Shown: one piece after another, positions 48,361-56,360 of the stretch
Numbering within the stretch: the first letter of the stretch is position 1
Layout: the number at the start of each line of letters is the position of its first letter
Assembly (NCBI GenBank): GCA_947500555.1
Contig: CANMSE010000001.1
Coordinates: 434,001-498,000 of the forward strand
Origin: an uncultured Fulvivirga sp.
Lineage (GTDB): Bacteria > Bacteroidota > Bacteroidia > Cytophagales > Cyclobacteriaceae
Length of the DNA stretch: 64,000 nt
Direction of reading: 5' to 3'
Notes under the pieces: generated by a model
What the model was told of the DNA's origin: nothing
The model's database searches: none
Seen by the model: the letters and a program-made list of their open reading frames with translations, nothing else
Translations under genes and position numbers: made by a program

Positions 48361-51300
48361 TTATCTTCTTAGAATAAAGAATCCATTTAGGGTTTCATTG
48401 CCAACATCTATTACATAGAAGTAAGTCCCTTCAATGAGTTCTTTGTTACTCCCTAAGTTGGAAAGCCCATTAAAGCGTGTGTTTTGATTATCATAGCCTG
48501 TAGCCTCATACACTTTGGCACCCCATCGATTGAATATTTGCACTGCATTATTCGGGAAAGTCTCAATATTCTCAATCTTTAGGAAGTCATGCTTCCCATT
48601 ACCATTAGGTGCTACAGCATTATAAACAATAAGATTTCCTGTTGCAGGCATTTCTACAACTTCAGCAGAAACAGGAAAAAGAAAGGAACCAGCATCTGTA
48701 AGCAGGGTTATGGTGGAAGTGTAGACCTCTGGCATCATTGATGAAAATATTATTTCAAATGATTGACTACCTGATACTGGAACTTGTTCAGGGATGTTAC
48801 TGATTTCAAACACCTGATCAGAAGATGCTATTGTGTTGATGTTTAATGTTTCGGCACCGTTATTTTCTATAGAAAAACTGCGATTAATGTTTTGATTTGG
48901 ACTTGTTTGTCCGAAGTTTATTGAAGCTTGTTGACCATTTGTGATAGGTTGATTTAGTCCTAAATCTATTACTGAGAAGCTTATGTTTGTATCAATCACA
49001 ATCAAAGAGCCAACTGAACTAATTACTGTACCACAACTACCAGTCACAACACAGGTATAATCAGCCTGATCACTAACCATAACACTATTTAATGTGAGAT
49101 TGGAAGTTGTTTCATTAGAGATATCAATGCCATCTTTTTGCCACTGGTAAGTCAGGTTTTCACCACTAGCTGTTACATTGAAGCTAACTGTCTCGCCTAC
49201 ATTTTGTATTTGGTCTATTGGATCAGTTGTGATTCGCGTTAAGCCTGTTACGTTAAGAGATGCTGAAGCTGAGGTTTCATCTGTGGCATTATCTCCTGAC
49301 ACTACACACCTATACAGAAAACCATCCATGATGGGTGTAATAGCTGTCAGACCAAGATTGGGAGTTTGAGTTCCCAATATCGTCCCACCATCTGTCAGAT
49401 TAATGAACCCTGAGCCCGGATCCTCCTGCCATTGGTATTGCAGATTGTTCGCACCGGATGCCTGAACTGAAAAGCTGACATCTGTTCCCTCGCATTCGTC
49501 AATGTCCTGTGGCTGCACGGTAATAGTTATTGCCGGATTGCAGATATCTACGGTAAGCCAAGGGTTGAATACAACCCCGTCAGTAACAGAACTACCTGTA
49601 CCGCTGCTATTGCTGCTGGCATTGAAAGGTCCTGAAGGATCACCCCACCAGTTATTAATAGCATTTACGCTGCCACCACCGGCATTTTCTAGTCCATCAT
49701 CTCCGGGATTAGTTATGCAGGAGTTGGCAATTGTTGGAGAGCCACTATCCACATACATCCCATCTAAAAACGCGTTACTCAACGTGAGATCATTTAGGGC
49801 AGGAGCAGCATTATTATAAATGTAAATACAAGTTCTACAGTCGTCCATTTCTATATTAGATACCATGGAAGTGATTCCACCAATGGAAATCCCAGCTCCA
49901 AAAGTGCGATCTCCACCCCCTGCACTTGTATTACCTATACCTTGCCAATCCAAATGGTCAATGACAGAGTTCACACTTGTTTCCGACAAATCTATTCCAC
50001 CCGCACCAACTATTCGGATGGGAGATACTGATGTACCTACAGCCAATAATGTCCCTTGAACATCAATGTCATGAGTATAAGCAGTAGAATTGATGACTAA
50101 GCCGGCTTCTAATGTGAGTGTTATGCCTGAGTTTACCGTAACAGTCCCCAGCATTTCAAATTCCCAGATTTCAGGTGAAACGGGGGTATGCCAGGTTACA
50201 TCGTTTTCAATCGCTACGTTATCTATAAAAACTTTTGACAAACCATTGGTATCAAAAAACTCATCATCTGTGACCTCAGGATGAGTAACTATATCTAAGG
50301 TATTACCACTAAACGAGTTATTTTCAATCACGGGGTTTGTAATGCCACTTAGAAACTTTATGGCCCCTAGATCGCCCGAACTACCGTTATTAGTAAAGGT
50401 ATTATTTGAGATAGTGGGGCTACCCTGTGTAACCTCCACGCCAAAGTCATTGTCCGTTATTACATTATTGGTGATGATCGGGCTGGACGAAGTGGATTCT
50501 ATAGCCTGGTTACAATTACTAATTGTATTTTGATCTATGATAGGGTCCTGTCCATTAATAAGAATTCCAAATCGGCAGTTATCAATGAGCGAGTTCGTCA
50601 AAGACACAGGGCCGGCTGAATTGAGCATACGAAATACTCCCCCACCATCACTTTTAGTACCGTAGTATTCAATAAATTCAAAAACAGAACCTGTGCTATT
50701 TGTTAGAAAATTGAAAGCTCCTGCCCCAAAAAATTGTATAGGTTCTGAAGAAGTACCTTGAGCAATCACCGTACCTTGTACTTGGATATTATTTGTAGGT
50801 TGAATAATAACTCCTGGCTCAATCGTTAAGGTAACAGAAGCGTTAACATTAACGGCACCTGCTGACATAGCATAAGTCCAGATTTCAGGAGCCAGTGGCT
50901 TCTGCCAGGTTGTATTGCTGGCAATAGTACCTTGATCAATCTGCACAACCGTAAGTCCATTGTTGTCATACAGCTCATCATCTGCCATTTCAGCATGTAT
51001 AAGTAAATCCTGATGATTTGTTATAAACGTGTTATTTTCAATAATCAAACCCGTCATAGGGTTTTGCAGGTAGAGTGCTGAATTTTTGCCAGAAGATCCA
51101 TTGCTAGAAAAGGTATTATTTTGAATAGTCCCAGATCCATTTGTCAGTTGTACTCCGTAGATGGCATTTTGATCAATGGTACAATTGGTAATGATGGGTT
51201 GACCTAGCTGGGATTGGATGCCGACATTTGTAGCATTTGTAAATGTGCTTTGGCTAATACTTGGTTGTGAGTCGTTGTAAATATGCAAGCATATATCACA

Positions 51301-51744
51301 ATCATTCATCCTTACATTACTTATTGATGAACTACCAGCCGATCCGAGCGCAATACCAGCTCTAAATGTATTGTCTAAAAAGCCTGACCCAACGTTTCCT
51401 ACTCCAGTATATTCTATAAATTCCAGTATGGAATTATCGCTGGTTTCTGAAATATCAATGCCCCCCGGACCAGTTAGAATGATAGGCTGAGAAGCACTAC
51501 CCACTGCCACTAATGTACCGTCTACGATGATATCATTGGTGTAAACAGGTAAACTTATCTGCACACCAGCTTCTATGGTTAGTGTAACTCCTGTAATAAC
51601 CGTCACATCCCCTGTTACCTCATATGGACTATTTGTTAAGTCCCAAGTGGTATTGGAAGTGATAGTGCCACTAACCGGTGTTTGTGAGTAGGTGTTTTGG
51701 AATAAGCCGAATAAACAGAGAAATAGTAGTACTTTTTTTATCAT
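48361..51744 (-). CDS. Beta-helix/Ig surface protein with type-B (CHU_C) type IX sorting domain
   Basis: About 1127 aa. ATG 51744 begins the signal peptide MIKKVLLFLCLFGLFQNTYS; the longer open frame to 51873 runs into a duplicated regulatory segment and is rejected. Three right-handed beta-helix blocks (each opening like VTLTIEAGV...DGTLVAVGSASQPI) include NosD-like turns (NNTFSSNGSSG). Two Ig domains, a choice-of-anchor-D-like domain and a CHU_C domain (VAPNGNGKHDFLKIEN, QIFNRWGAKVYE) end the protein. The last ~220 aa closely match those of the FG-GAP protein, so both should use the same export and anchoring route. Parallel beta-helices often bind or cut polysaccharides, but no catalytic site was recognised. 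Confidence 0.9.
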   Translation of the reverse strand: MIKKVLLFLCLFGLFQNTYSQTPVSGTITSNTTWDLTNSPYEVTGDVTVITGVTLTIEAGVQISLPVYTNDIIVDGTLVAVGSASQPIILTGPGGIDISETSDNSILEFIEYTGVGNVGSGFLDNTFRAGIALGSAGSSSISNVRMNDCDICLHIYNDSQPSISQSTFTNATNVGIQSQLGQPIITNCTIDQNAIYGVQLTNGSGTIQNNTFSSNGSSGKNSALYLQNPMTGLIIENNTFITNHQDLLIHAEMADDELYDNNGLTVVQIDQGTIASNTTWQKPLAPEIWTYAMSAGAVNVNASVTLTIEPGVIIQPTNNIQVQGTVIAQGTSSEPIQFFGAGAFNFLTNSTGSVFEFIEYYGTKSDGGGVFRMLNSAGPVSLTNSLIDNCRFGILINGQDPIIDQNTISNCNQAIESTSSSPIITNNVITDNDFGVEVTQGSPTISNNTFTNNGSSGDLGAIKFLSGITNPVIENNSFSGNTLDIVTHPEVTDDEFFDTNGLSKVFIDNVAIENDVTWHTPVSPEIWEFEMLGTVTVNSGITLTLEAGLVINSTAYTHDIDVQGTLLAVGTSVSPIRIVGAGGIDLSETSVNSVIDHLDWQGIGNTSAGGGDRTFGAGISIGGITSMVSNIEMDDCRTCIYIYNNAAPALNDLTLSNAFLDGMYVDSGSPTIANSCITNPGDDGLENAGGGSVNAINNWWGDPSGPFNASSNSSGTGSSVTDGVVFNPWLTVDICNPAITITVQPQDIDECEGTDVSFSVQASGANNLQYQWQEDPGSGFINLTDGGTILGTQTPNLGLTAITPIMDGFLYRCVVSGDNATDETSASASLNVTGLTRITTDPIDQIQNVGETVSFNVTASGENLTYQWQKDGIDISNETTSNLTLNSVMVSDQADYTCVVTGSCGTVISSVGSLIVIDTNISFSVIDLGLNQPITNGQQASINFGQTSPNQNINRSFSIENNGAETLNINTIASSDQVFEISNIPEQVPVSGSQSFEIIFSSMMPEVYTSTITLLTDAGSFLFPVSAEVVEMPATGNLIVYNAVAPNGNGKHDFLKIENIETFPNNAVQIFNRWGAKVYEATGYDNQNTRFNGLSNLGSNKELIEGTYFYVIDVGNETLNGFFILRR

Positions 51745-51766
51745 TAGGTAAGCTGAGTTTTTTGTA

Positions 51767-51831
51767 CAAAGTTGCCTTGTGCCTAGCCTAATCCTTATCT
51801 CTATTGTAACTGATCTTAACTCGCTTGTAAC
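51767..51831 (-). promoter_or_regulatory. Operator/promoter C, before the beta-helix cargo gene
   Basis: TGTAAC at 51805-51810 and 51826-51831 (plus strand, 21-bp period) with CTTAAC between at 51815-51820, so similar half-sites recur about every 10.5 bp. CAACTTTG on the minus strand (51774-51767), 30 nt further on, is a one-mismatch -7 box. The proximal repeat is 61 bp from ATG 51744. It lies within a segment duplicated from the HTCS2/SnoaL junction. Confidence 0.62.
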
Positions 51832-51867
51832 GATTAAGTATCCTGAAGATTGAACTCCGATGGGAGC
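51805..51867 (-). repeat. Dispersed duplicate, copy 1 (HTCS 3' end plus operator)
   Basis: Matches 52439-52501 at an offset of 634 bp with 57 of 63 bases identical by eye. It carries operator C and the last codons of an HTCS-type gene. The two copies flank the SnoaL-like gene as direct repeats. Confidence 0.85.
51834..51867 (-). pseudogene. 3'-end remnant of an AraC-type hybrid sensor gene
   Basis: Read on the minus strand it encodes LPSEFNLQDT and a stop, against LPSEFNLEDT and a stop at the end of HTCS2. Upstream the frame meets a TGA two codons before, so this is a fragment, not a gene. Only about ten codons survive. Confidence 0.7.
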
Positions 51868-51884
51868 CATCAAATTATTTCACA

Positions 51885-52349
51885 TCATTTTTTCGTCCAG
51901 GCTTGGCTAATAAGGTGACTGATCACCTTCCATTGCCCATCTTTCTTTTGCAATATCCGCAGGTGATGGTTATGTCGGTCTTCCATGACACTTCCATCAC
52001 CCCACTTTTGACCTTGAACAACTGTTTTTGATCTTACCATGGCAATTTCAGGGGTTAAGAAAGTGATGTCATTGTATTCATTTTCTGATTTGCCTGCCAT
52101 TACAAAATCAAGCGAGTATATGTGTGACAATAGCTGTCTCAGTTCATCCCTGGTCTGCATTCGATCTCCAAAGGCATTAGTCCAATCCACATTTTCATCC
52201 ACGTCTTTGAGGCTTAATTCAAGATCTTTAGTTGCCCAGCCCTTACTTTGATCTTCAATAATTTTCTGAATAGCCGATTTATCTTTTTCGTTTTGTGCCA
52301 AAGAAACTGTATAAATCAGCATGAGCACAACAATAGTGAAGGGTTTCAT
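51885..52349 (-). CDS. Secreted SnoaL/DUF4440-like protein
   Basis: About 154 aa. ATG 52349 starts a good signal peptide (MKPFTIVVLMLIYTVSLAQ); an earlier in-frame ATG at 52397 lies next to the -7-like box and is unlikely. The NTF2-like pattern is seen: KSAIQKIIEDQSKGWATKDLE-type opening, VDWTNAFGDRMQTRDEL, and the closing HHLRILQKKDGQWKVISH. Many DUF4440 proteins are non-enzymatic or have unknown ligands. It stands between the two copies of a 63-bp direct repeat and has its own operator. Confidence 0.84.
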   Translation of the reverse strand: MKPFTIVVLMLIYTVSLAQNEKDKSAIQKIIEDQSKGWATKDLELSLKDVDENVDWTNAFGDRMQTRDELRQLLSHIYSLDFVMAGKSENEYNDITFLTPEIAMVRSKTVVQGQKWGDGSVMEDRHNHHLRILQKKDGQWKVISHLISQAWTKK

Positions 52350-52400
52350 AAATATAGATGTTTTATTAGCGGTTAAAATTTTTCTTGTTAAGTACAATCA

Positions 52401-52465
52401 CAAAATTGACATAGTCGCAACCGCATCCTTACAAGGGATGTAACAGATTTTAACTCATTTGTAAC
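52401..52465 (-). promoter_or_regulatory. Operator/promoter D, before the SnoaL-like gene
   Basis: TGTAAC at 52439-52444 and 52460-52465 (plus strand, 21-bp period) with TTTAAC between at 52449-52454. CAATTTTG on the minus strand (52408-52401), 30 nt further on, is a one-mismatch -7 box. The distal repeat ends 2 bp from the HTCS2 stop codon. The expected transcript starts about 45 nt before ATG 52349. Confidence 0.62.
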
Positions 52466-52501
52466 GATTAAGTATCCTCAAGATTGAACTCCGATGGCAG
52501 C
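52439..52501 (-). repeat. Dispersed duplicate, copy 2 (3' end of HTCS2 plus operator D)
   Basis: The parent-like copy of the repeat at 51805-51867. It spans the final codons of HTCS2, its TAA stop (52468-52470 on the plus strand as tta) and operator D. Similarity stops on both sides of the segment. Confidence 0.85.
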
Positions 52502-55050
52502 ACGCCAAACTGATCTTTAAACACTCGAGAAAAATACGACAAACTACTAAAGCCCACAGCGTAAGCAACCTGCGAAACAGACTCACCAGCTTCTAACAAT
52601 TTTGAAGCTTGAATCAAACGCTGATGCCTGATAAAGGATGTAGCTGAATGTCCTGTCAGGGCTGTAATTTTACGGTGTAGCTGCATTCTACTGATACCAA
52701 GGGACCGGCTTAAATCAGTCACATTAAAATCACTATTATCGATATTTTCACTTACCACATTGAGTAGTTTTTTAAGGAAAATCTCCTCGATGCTAGTAAC
52801 TACGATGTTAGTGGGCTCTAAGGAAATAATTTTCCTGTATTTCTCAGCCAGCATATTTCTACCTTCGATTAAATTGGCAACTCGAATTTCTAGTTCTTGA
52901 CCACTAAATGGTTTGGTTAGAAAATCATCAGCTCCTATTTCGAGTCCCTTTAATTTTGTGTCATTATCTGCTCTCGCAGTTAAAAAAATAAATGGTATGT
53001 GGCTTGTCAACTCATTTTCTCGAACCCATTTACAAAACTTCATCCCATCCATATTTGGCATCATAATGTCACTTATAATAAGATCAGGTATGCGATTTTT
53101 AGCAATACTCATCGCCTCATGCCCGTTGTTGGCATGGATGATATAAAGCTTTTCCTGCAATGTTGATTTTATCAACTTGGCGACTTCTATGTTGTCTTCA
53201 ACTAAGAGCACAAAACTCCCTGTCTCTTCGAAAGTGTTTTTCAGTTCTTTATTCAAATGACTCTTTCCAGGTTCTTGTTTAGTTGAATCTGTTGAAAGTT
53301 TCTCAGCATTATCCAAGGGGAGAATAACAGAGAAAGTAGTACCAATACCTGGTGTGCTATCAACACTTAAATGACCCTTTTGAAGATTTACTAACTCTTT
53401 GGTAAGAGCTAAACCAATACCAGTGCCTTCAGAAGATTGTTGACCTATCTGGTAATAACGATCAAAAATCTTATTGTATTCCCCTTCAGGAATACCTTCC
53501 CCTTGATCAATAACTTGAACTGAAAAAGGTGAGTCATCGACCACTTTAAGTTTGACCACTGTATTTTCCTTAGTGAATTTAATGGCATTTGAGATAAGGT
53601 TGAAGAAAATCTTTTCCAATGCATCATAGTCAAAATTTAACCACAATGATCCTTCTGGAATTTCTTCAATAATCTTGACATGACGATCCGCAGCGTAAGA
53701 TGAAAAAAGAGCACTAACTGTTCTGAGAAATTGGTAAATATCACCAGGTGTTGGGTTCAGTTTAAACTGTCCTGATTCTAACTTGGAAAGGTCCAACAGC
53801 TGATTGATCAGCCTTAGTAATCTATCAGTATGTTGTTTCAATAAGCCCCAATCTTCAGACTCACCCTTGTTGGTGTGCCTGTCTATAGTTCCAACTATAA
53901 GGGTGAGTGGGGTTCTTAATTCATGCGATACATTGGCAAACAATTTTGTTTTCAGTTCGTCAAATGATTTGATTTTTTCAGCTTCCAGCTGAACTTTCAG
54001 AGCCTTTTCCCTTTCCATTTCAGCCATAGCACGTATCACTTTATTGGCACATAAAGATGAGATGGTATTTAAAATGTCAAGGTGATGTTGGGTGAAAAAA
54101 TTCTTTTCAGGATGCTCAGAGTCTATTACTCCTATTAACTTGTTATTATATATTAATGGGACAGCTAATTCAGAAAGACGCGTTTCATCATCCGCAATAT
54201 ATCTTGAATCTTTTGAAGTATCTTCTACTAAGAGAGCACTCCCCAGTTTTGCCACATGACCAACAATCCCCTCACCCATCGGTATGTCAATTGGTGCATA
54301 AATCTCAAAATCATTAGGGTTTTTATTCCCATAAGCAGCTTTTTGAACCAGCAATTGTTTTTCTTCATCTAGTAGATAGATGACACAATCCACAAAGCCA
54401 AGCCTGCCGATACAATTTTTTGCTACATCCCAAAGAATCTCATCCACTGTATTTTTACCAAATAGTGAAGTAGAGAAATAGTTGATCGTTCTTTCTATCT
54501 CCTTACTCTTTCTTATCATGGCCTGATTTTCCTTTAGCTGGCGGCCATATAGAAAAAAGTAAAATATACCAATGGTGGCAGTACCTAAAATTGCCACACT
54601 AAGGCTCCCATAGTAGAAATAGAGTTGTTCTGCTTTGGTAATATCTGCTGACAATAAAGCATAATCAGTGAGCTCCAAGAATAGAAAACACATAAGGATT
54701 AGACCAATCATTAAGAAAAGTGATGTCTTTTCTTCGAATTCATAAACGAGCACTACACTTAGCAATACAGGAATTAACATTAATTGATGGGCTGACTCCC
54801 TACCTAAAGTGGAGGCTACAATAAATAAGTAAATACATGAAAATATATAGAGGCTACTTCTGGCTAAGCTGTACAGTCTATATTTATTAAGTATCCAGCA
54901 AGAGCAGTACGATAAAAAAAAGATCAGTGCTACCCAGGCTATAGGCAATTCTTTGCTAAAAAAAATAATAAGGTAAGGAATCGTAGTAACAGCCGCTAAA
55001 AGTGCTGATACGTTAACAAGACGTATTCTTCTGGAAATATCAAAAGACAT
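52468..55050 (-). CDS. Hybrid two-component regulator: membrane/GAF sensor - histidine kinase - receiver - AraC (HTCS2)
   Basis: About 860 aa. An N-terminal region of about six membrane helices is followed by a GAF domain (about 195-340), HisKA with the SHELRTP histidine (about residue 376), HATPase (DQGEGIPEG, GTGIGLALTKELV), receiver with Asp in SDIMMPNMDG (about 661) and an AraC domain (ISRMQLHRKITALTG, VAYAVGFSSLSYFSRVFK). ATG 55050 is preferred to a GTG at 55098 because a CAATTTTG box lies between them. Unlike HTCS1 it has no periplasmic TPR sensor, so the input differs while the DNA-binding end is alike. Confidence 0.93.
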   Translation of the reverse strand: MSFDISRRIRLVNVSALLAAVTTIPYLIIFFSKELPIAWVALIFFLSYCSCWILNKYRLYSLARSSLYIFSCIYLFIVASTLGRESAHQLMLIPVLLSVVLVYEFEEKTSLFLMIGLILMCFLFLELTDYALLSADITKAEQLYFYYGSLSVAILGTATIGIFYFFLYGRQLKENQAMIRKSKEIERTINYFSTSLFGKNTVDEILWDVAKNCIGRLGFVDCVIYLLDEEKQLLVQKAAYGNKNPNDFEIYAPIDIPMGEGIVGHVAKLGSALLVEDTSKDSRYIADDETRLSELAVPLIYNNKLIGVIDSEHPEKNFFTQHHLDILNTISSLCANKVIRAMAEMEREKALKVQLEAEKIKSFDELKTKLFANVSHELRTPLTLIVGTIDRHTNKGESEDWGLLKQHTDRLLRLINQLLDLSKLESGQFKLNPTPGDIYQFLRTVSALFSSYAADRHVKIIEEIPEGSLWLNFDYDALEKIFFNLISNAIKFTKENTVVKLKVVDDSPFSVQVIDQGEGIPEGEYNKIFDRYYQIGQQSSEGTGIGLALTKELVNLQKGHLSVDSTPGIGTTFSVILPLDNAEKLSTDSTKQEPGKSHLNKELKNTFEETGSFVLLVEDNIEVAKLIKSTLQEKLYIIHANNGHEAMSIAKNRIPDLIISDIMMPNMDGMKFCKWVRENELTSHIPFIFLTARADNDTKLKGLEIGADDFLTKPFSGQELEIRVANLIEGRNMLAEKYRKIISLEPTNIVVTSIEEIFLKKLLNVVSENIDNSDFNVTDLSRSLGISRMQLHRKITALTGHSATSFIRHQRLIQASKLLEAGESVSQVAYAVGFSSLSYFSRVFKDQFGVLPSEFNLEDT

Positions 55051-55064
55051 ATCTGAAGAAGTAC

Positions 55065-55072
55065 CAAAATTG
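55065..55072 (-). promoter_or_regulatory. Putative -7-like box for HTCS2
   Basis: CAATTTTG on the minus strand, the same octamer as in operator/promoter D, 14 nt before ATG 55050. A single TGTAAT half-site lies at 55107-55112 on the plus strand, but no second repeat is found 21 bp away. Confidence 0.3.
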
Positions 55073-55132
55073 ATGATATTGATACGATCATAAGTCACTA
55101 ACTAAATGTAATGAATTATATAAACATGACAT

Positions 55133-55954
55133 TTATATGAACTTTGCACGCTCCCAATAAGCATCCATTTCTTCCAGGCTCATATTGGCTATCTCTTTAC
55201 CATCTTTTTCAGACTCAGATTCGAGGTAATTGAATCGCTTAATAAATTTCTTATTGGTTCGCTCCAGTGCCTCCTCAGGATTTATATCCAGAAATCTGGA
55301 ATAGTTGATAAGTGAGAAAAGAAGGTCTCCAAACTCTGATTGCGCCTTTTCTTTATCAATTCCGGCCTCATTTTCAATGTTGAATTCAGCCCTAAACTCA
55401 TTCATTTCTTCCTCTACCTTCTCCCATACTTGCTCTTTTTTCTCCCAGTCAAATCCTACACCACGTGCCTTTTCTTGAATCCGCATAGCTTTAACCATGG
55501 CAGGTAGTGACTTGGGTACACCTCCAAGAACTGTTTTCTTCTGGTTTCCTTTTTCCTTCAGCTTAATTTTTTCCCAATTCTCCTTTACAGTCTTCTCATC
55601 CTTAGCATCCACATCACCATAAATATGAGGGTGCCGATTGATTAGTTTATCACACACTACATTTAACACATCGGCTATATCAAACTGATTCTTTTCAGAC
55701 GCAATACGACAGTAAAAAACATTATGAAGCATTAGATCTCCAAGCTCCTTTTTCACTTCTTCCATATCATTTTCGATTATGGCATCCGTCAACTCGTAAG
55801 TTTCTTCTATGGTAAGATGCCTGAGACTTTCCATCGTTTGCTTCATATCCCATGGACAATTCTCTCTAAGCTCATCCATAATAGTAAGTAATCGGTCAAA
55901 GGCTTGAAGCTTTGTCTCACGATTTGTATCTGGAGTTGATTTTATATCTTTCAT
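55133..55954 (-). CDS. mazG: Nucleoside triphosphate pyrophosphohydrolase MazG
   Basis: 273 aa, a two-domain MazG that removes pyrophosphate from NTPs, including damaged ones. The N-terminal domain has CPWDMKQTMESLRHLTIEETYEL-type sequence with EExxE (EETYE) and a later ELGDLMLHNVFY (ExxD). The second domain has EEEMNEFRAE and EFGDLLFSLINY. HTCS2 lies 82 bp downstream on the same strand. Confidence 0.95.
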   Translation of the reverse strand: MKDIKSTPDTNRETKLQAFDRLLTIMDELRENCPWDMKQTMESLRHLTIEETYELTDAIIENDMEEVKKELGDLMLHNVFYCRIASEKNQFDIADVLNVVCDKLINRHPHIYGDVDAKDEKTVKENWEKIKLKEKGNQKKTVLGGVPKSLPAMVKAMRIQEKARGVGFDWEKKEQVWEKVEEEMNEFRAEFNIENEAGIDKEKAQSEFGDLLFSLINYSRFLDINPEEALERTNKKFIKRFNYLESESEKDGKEIANMSLEEMDAYWERAKFI

Positions 55955-56007
55955 TTCAATGGGTTCAGAAACTTTAGACTAATTATGGGTGTTTACTTTT
56001 TGATAGT

Positions 56008-56015
56008 TAATTTTG
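56008..56015 (+). promoter_or_regulatory. Putative -7 box for the NqrM-like gene
   Basis: TAATTTTG, a full TAnnTTTG match, 33 nt before the ATG at 56049. No clear -33 element. Confidence 0.35.
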
Positions 56016-56048
56016 TGCTGTCGAAATACACGTTAAAAATAGATAAAC

Positions 56049-56279
56049 ATGCTTACTTTTCTTCTTGTAATTGGGTTCATAGCACTTTTTTTTGCTCTAA
56101 TGTCTGTAAGGCTTATCTTTTTAAAGAATGGTGAGTTCAAAGGCACATGCGCTTCACAAAGCCCTTTTCTGAATAAAGAAGGTGCCTCTTGCGGCTACTG
56201 CGGCAAAACGATGACCGGTGATGAATCTTGTGGAAACCCTGGTAATGAGGTAGATAAAGTGTTGTCTAAATTCTCATAA
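56049..56279 (+). CDS. Small NqrM/DUF539-like membrane-anchored Cys protein
   Basis: 76 aa. One N-terminal membrane helix (about residues 3-25), then FKGTCASQ (C34), ASCGYCGK (C48, C51) and ESCGNP (C61). This helix-plus-four-cysteine design, with KGxC just after the helix, resembles NqrM, which delivers iron to the Na+-NQR complex. No nqr genes are in the window, so the assignment is by pattern only; another metal- or redox-binding role is possible. Confidence 0.62.
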   Translation: MLTFLLVIGFIALFFALMSVRLIFLKNGEFKGTCASQSPFLNKEGASCGYCGKTMTGDESCGNPGNEVDKVLSKFS

Positions 56280-56326
56280 CCCATACTTCTCTTTACAGAA
56301 TACCTCTTCTTGAGCTAATATTATAC

Positions 56327-56334
56327 TAACTTTG
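56327..56334 (+). promoter_or_regulatory. Putative -7 box for glmM
   Basis: TAACTTTG, a full TAnnTTTG match, 26 nt before the GTG start of glmM. No convincing TTTG -33 element at the right distance. Confidence 0.4.
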
Positions 56335-56360
56335 CGCACTGAATTTTAAAACCCTTTAGT

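Noticed and set aside
51745..51873. A 43-codon N-terminal extension of the beta-helix protein
   Set aside because: It runs through operator C and the duplicated HTCS remnant; the signal peptide starts at ATG 51744.
55107..55112. TGTAAT before HTCS2 as an autoregulatory operator
   Set aside because: Only one imperfect half-site; the position expected for a second repeat does not match, and the spacing to the -7-like box is 4-5 bp longer than at the four accepted sites.
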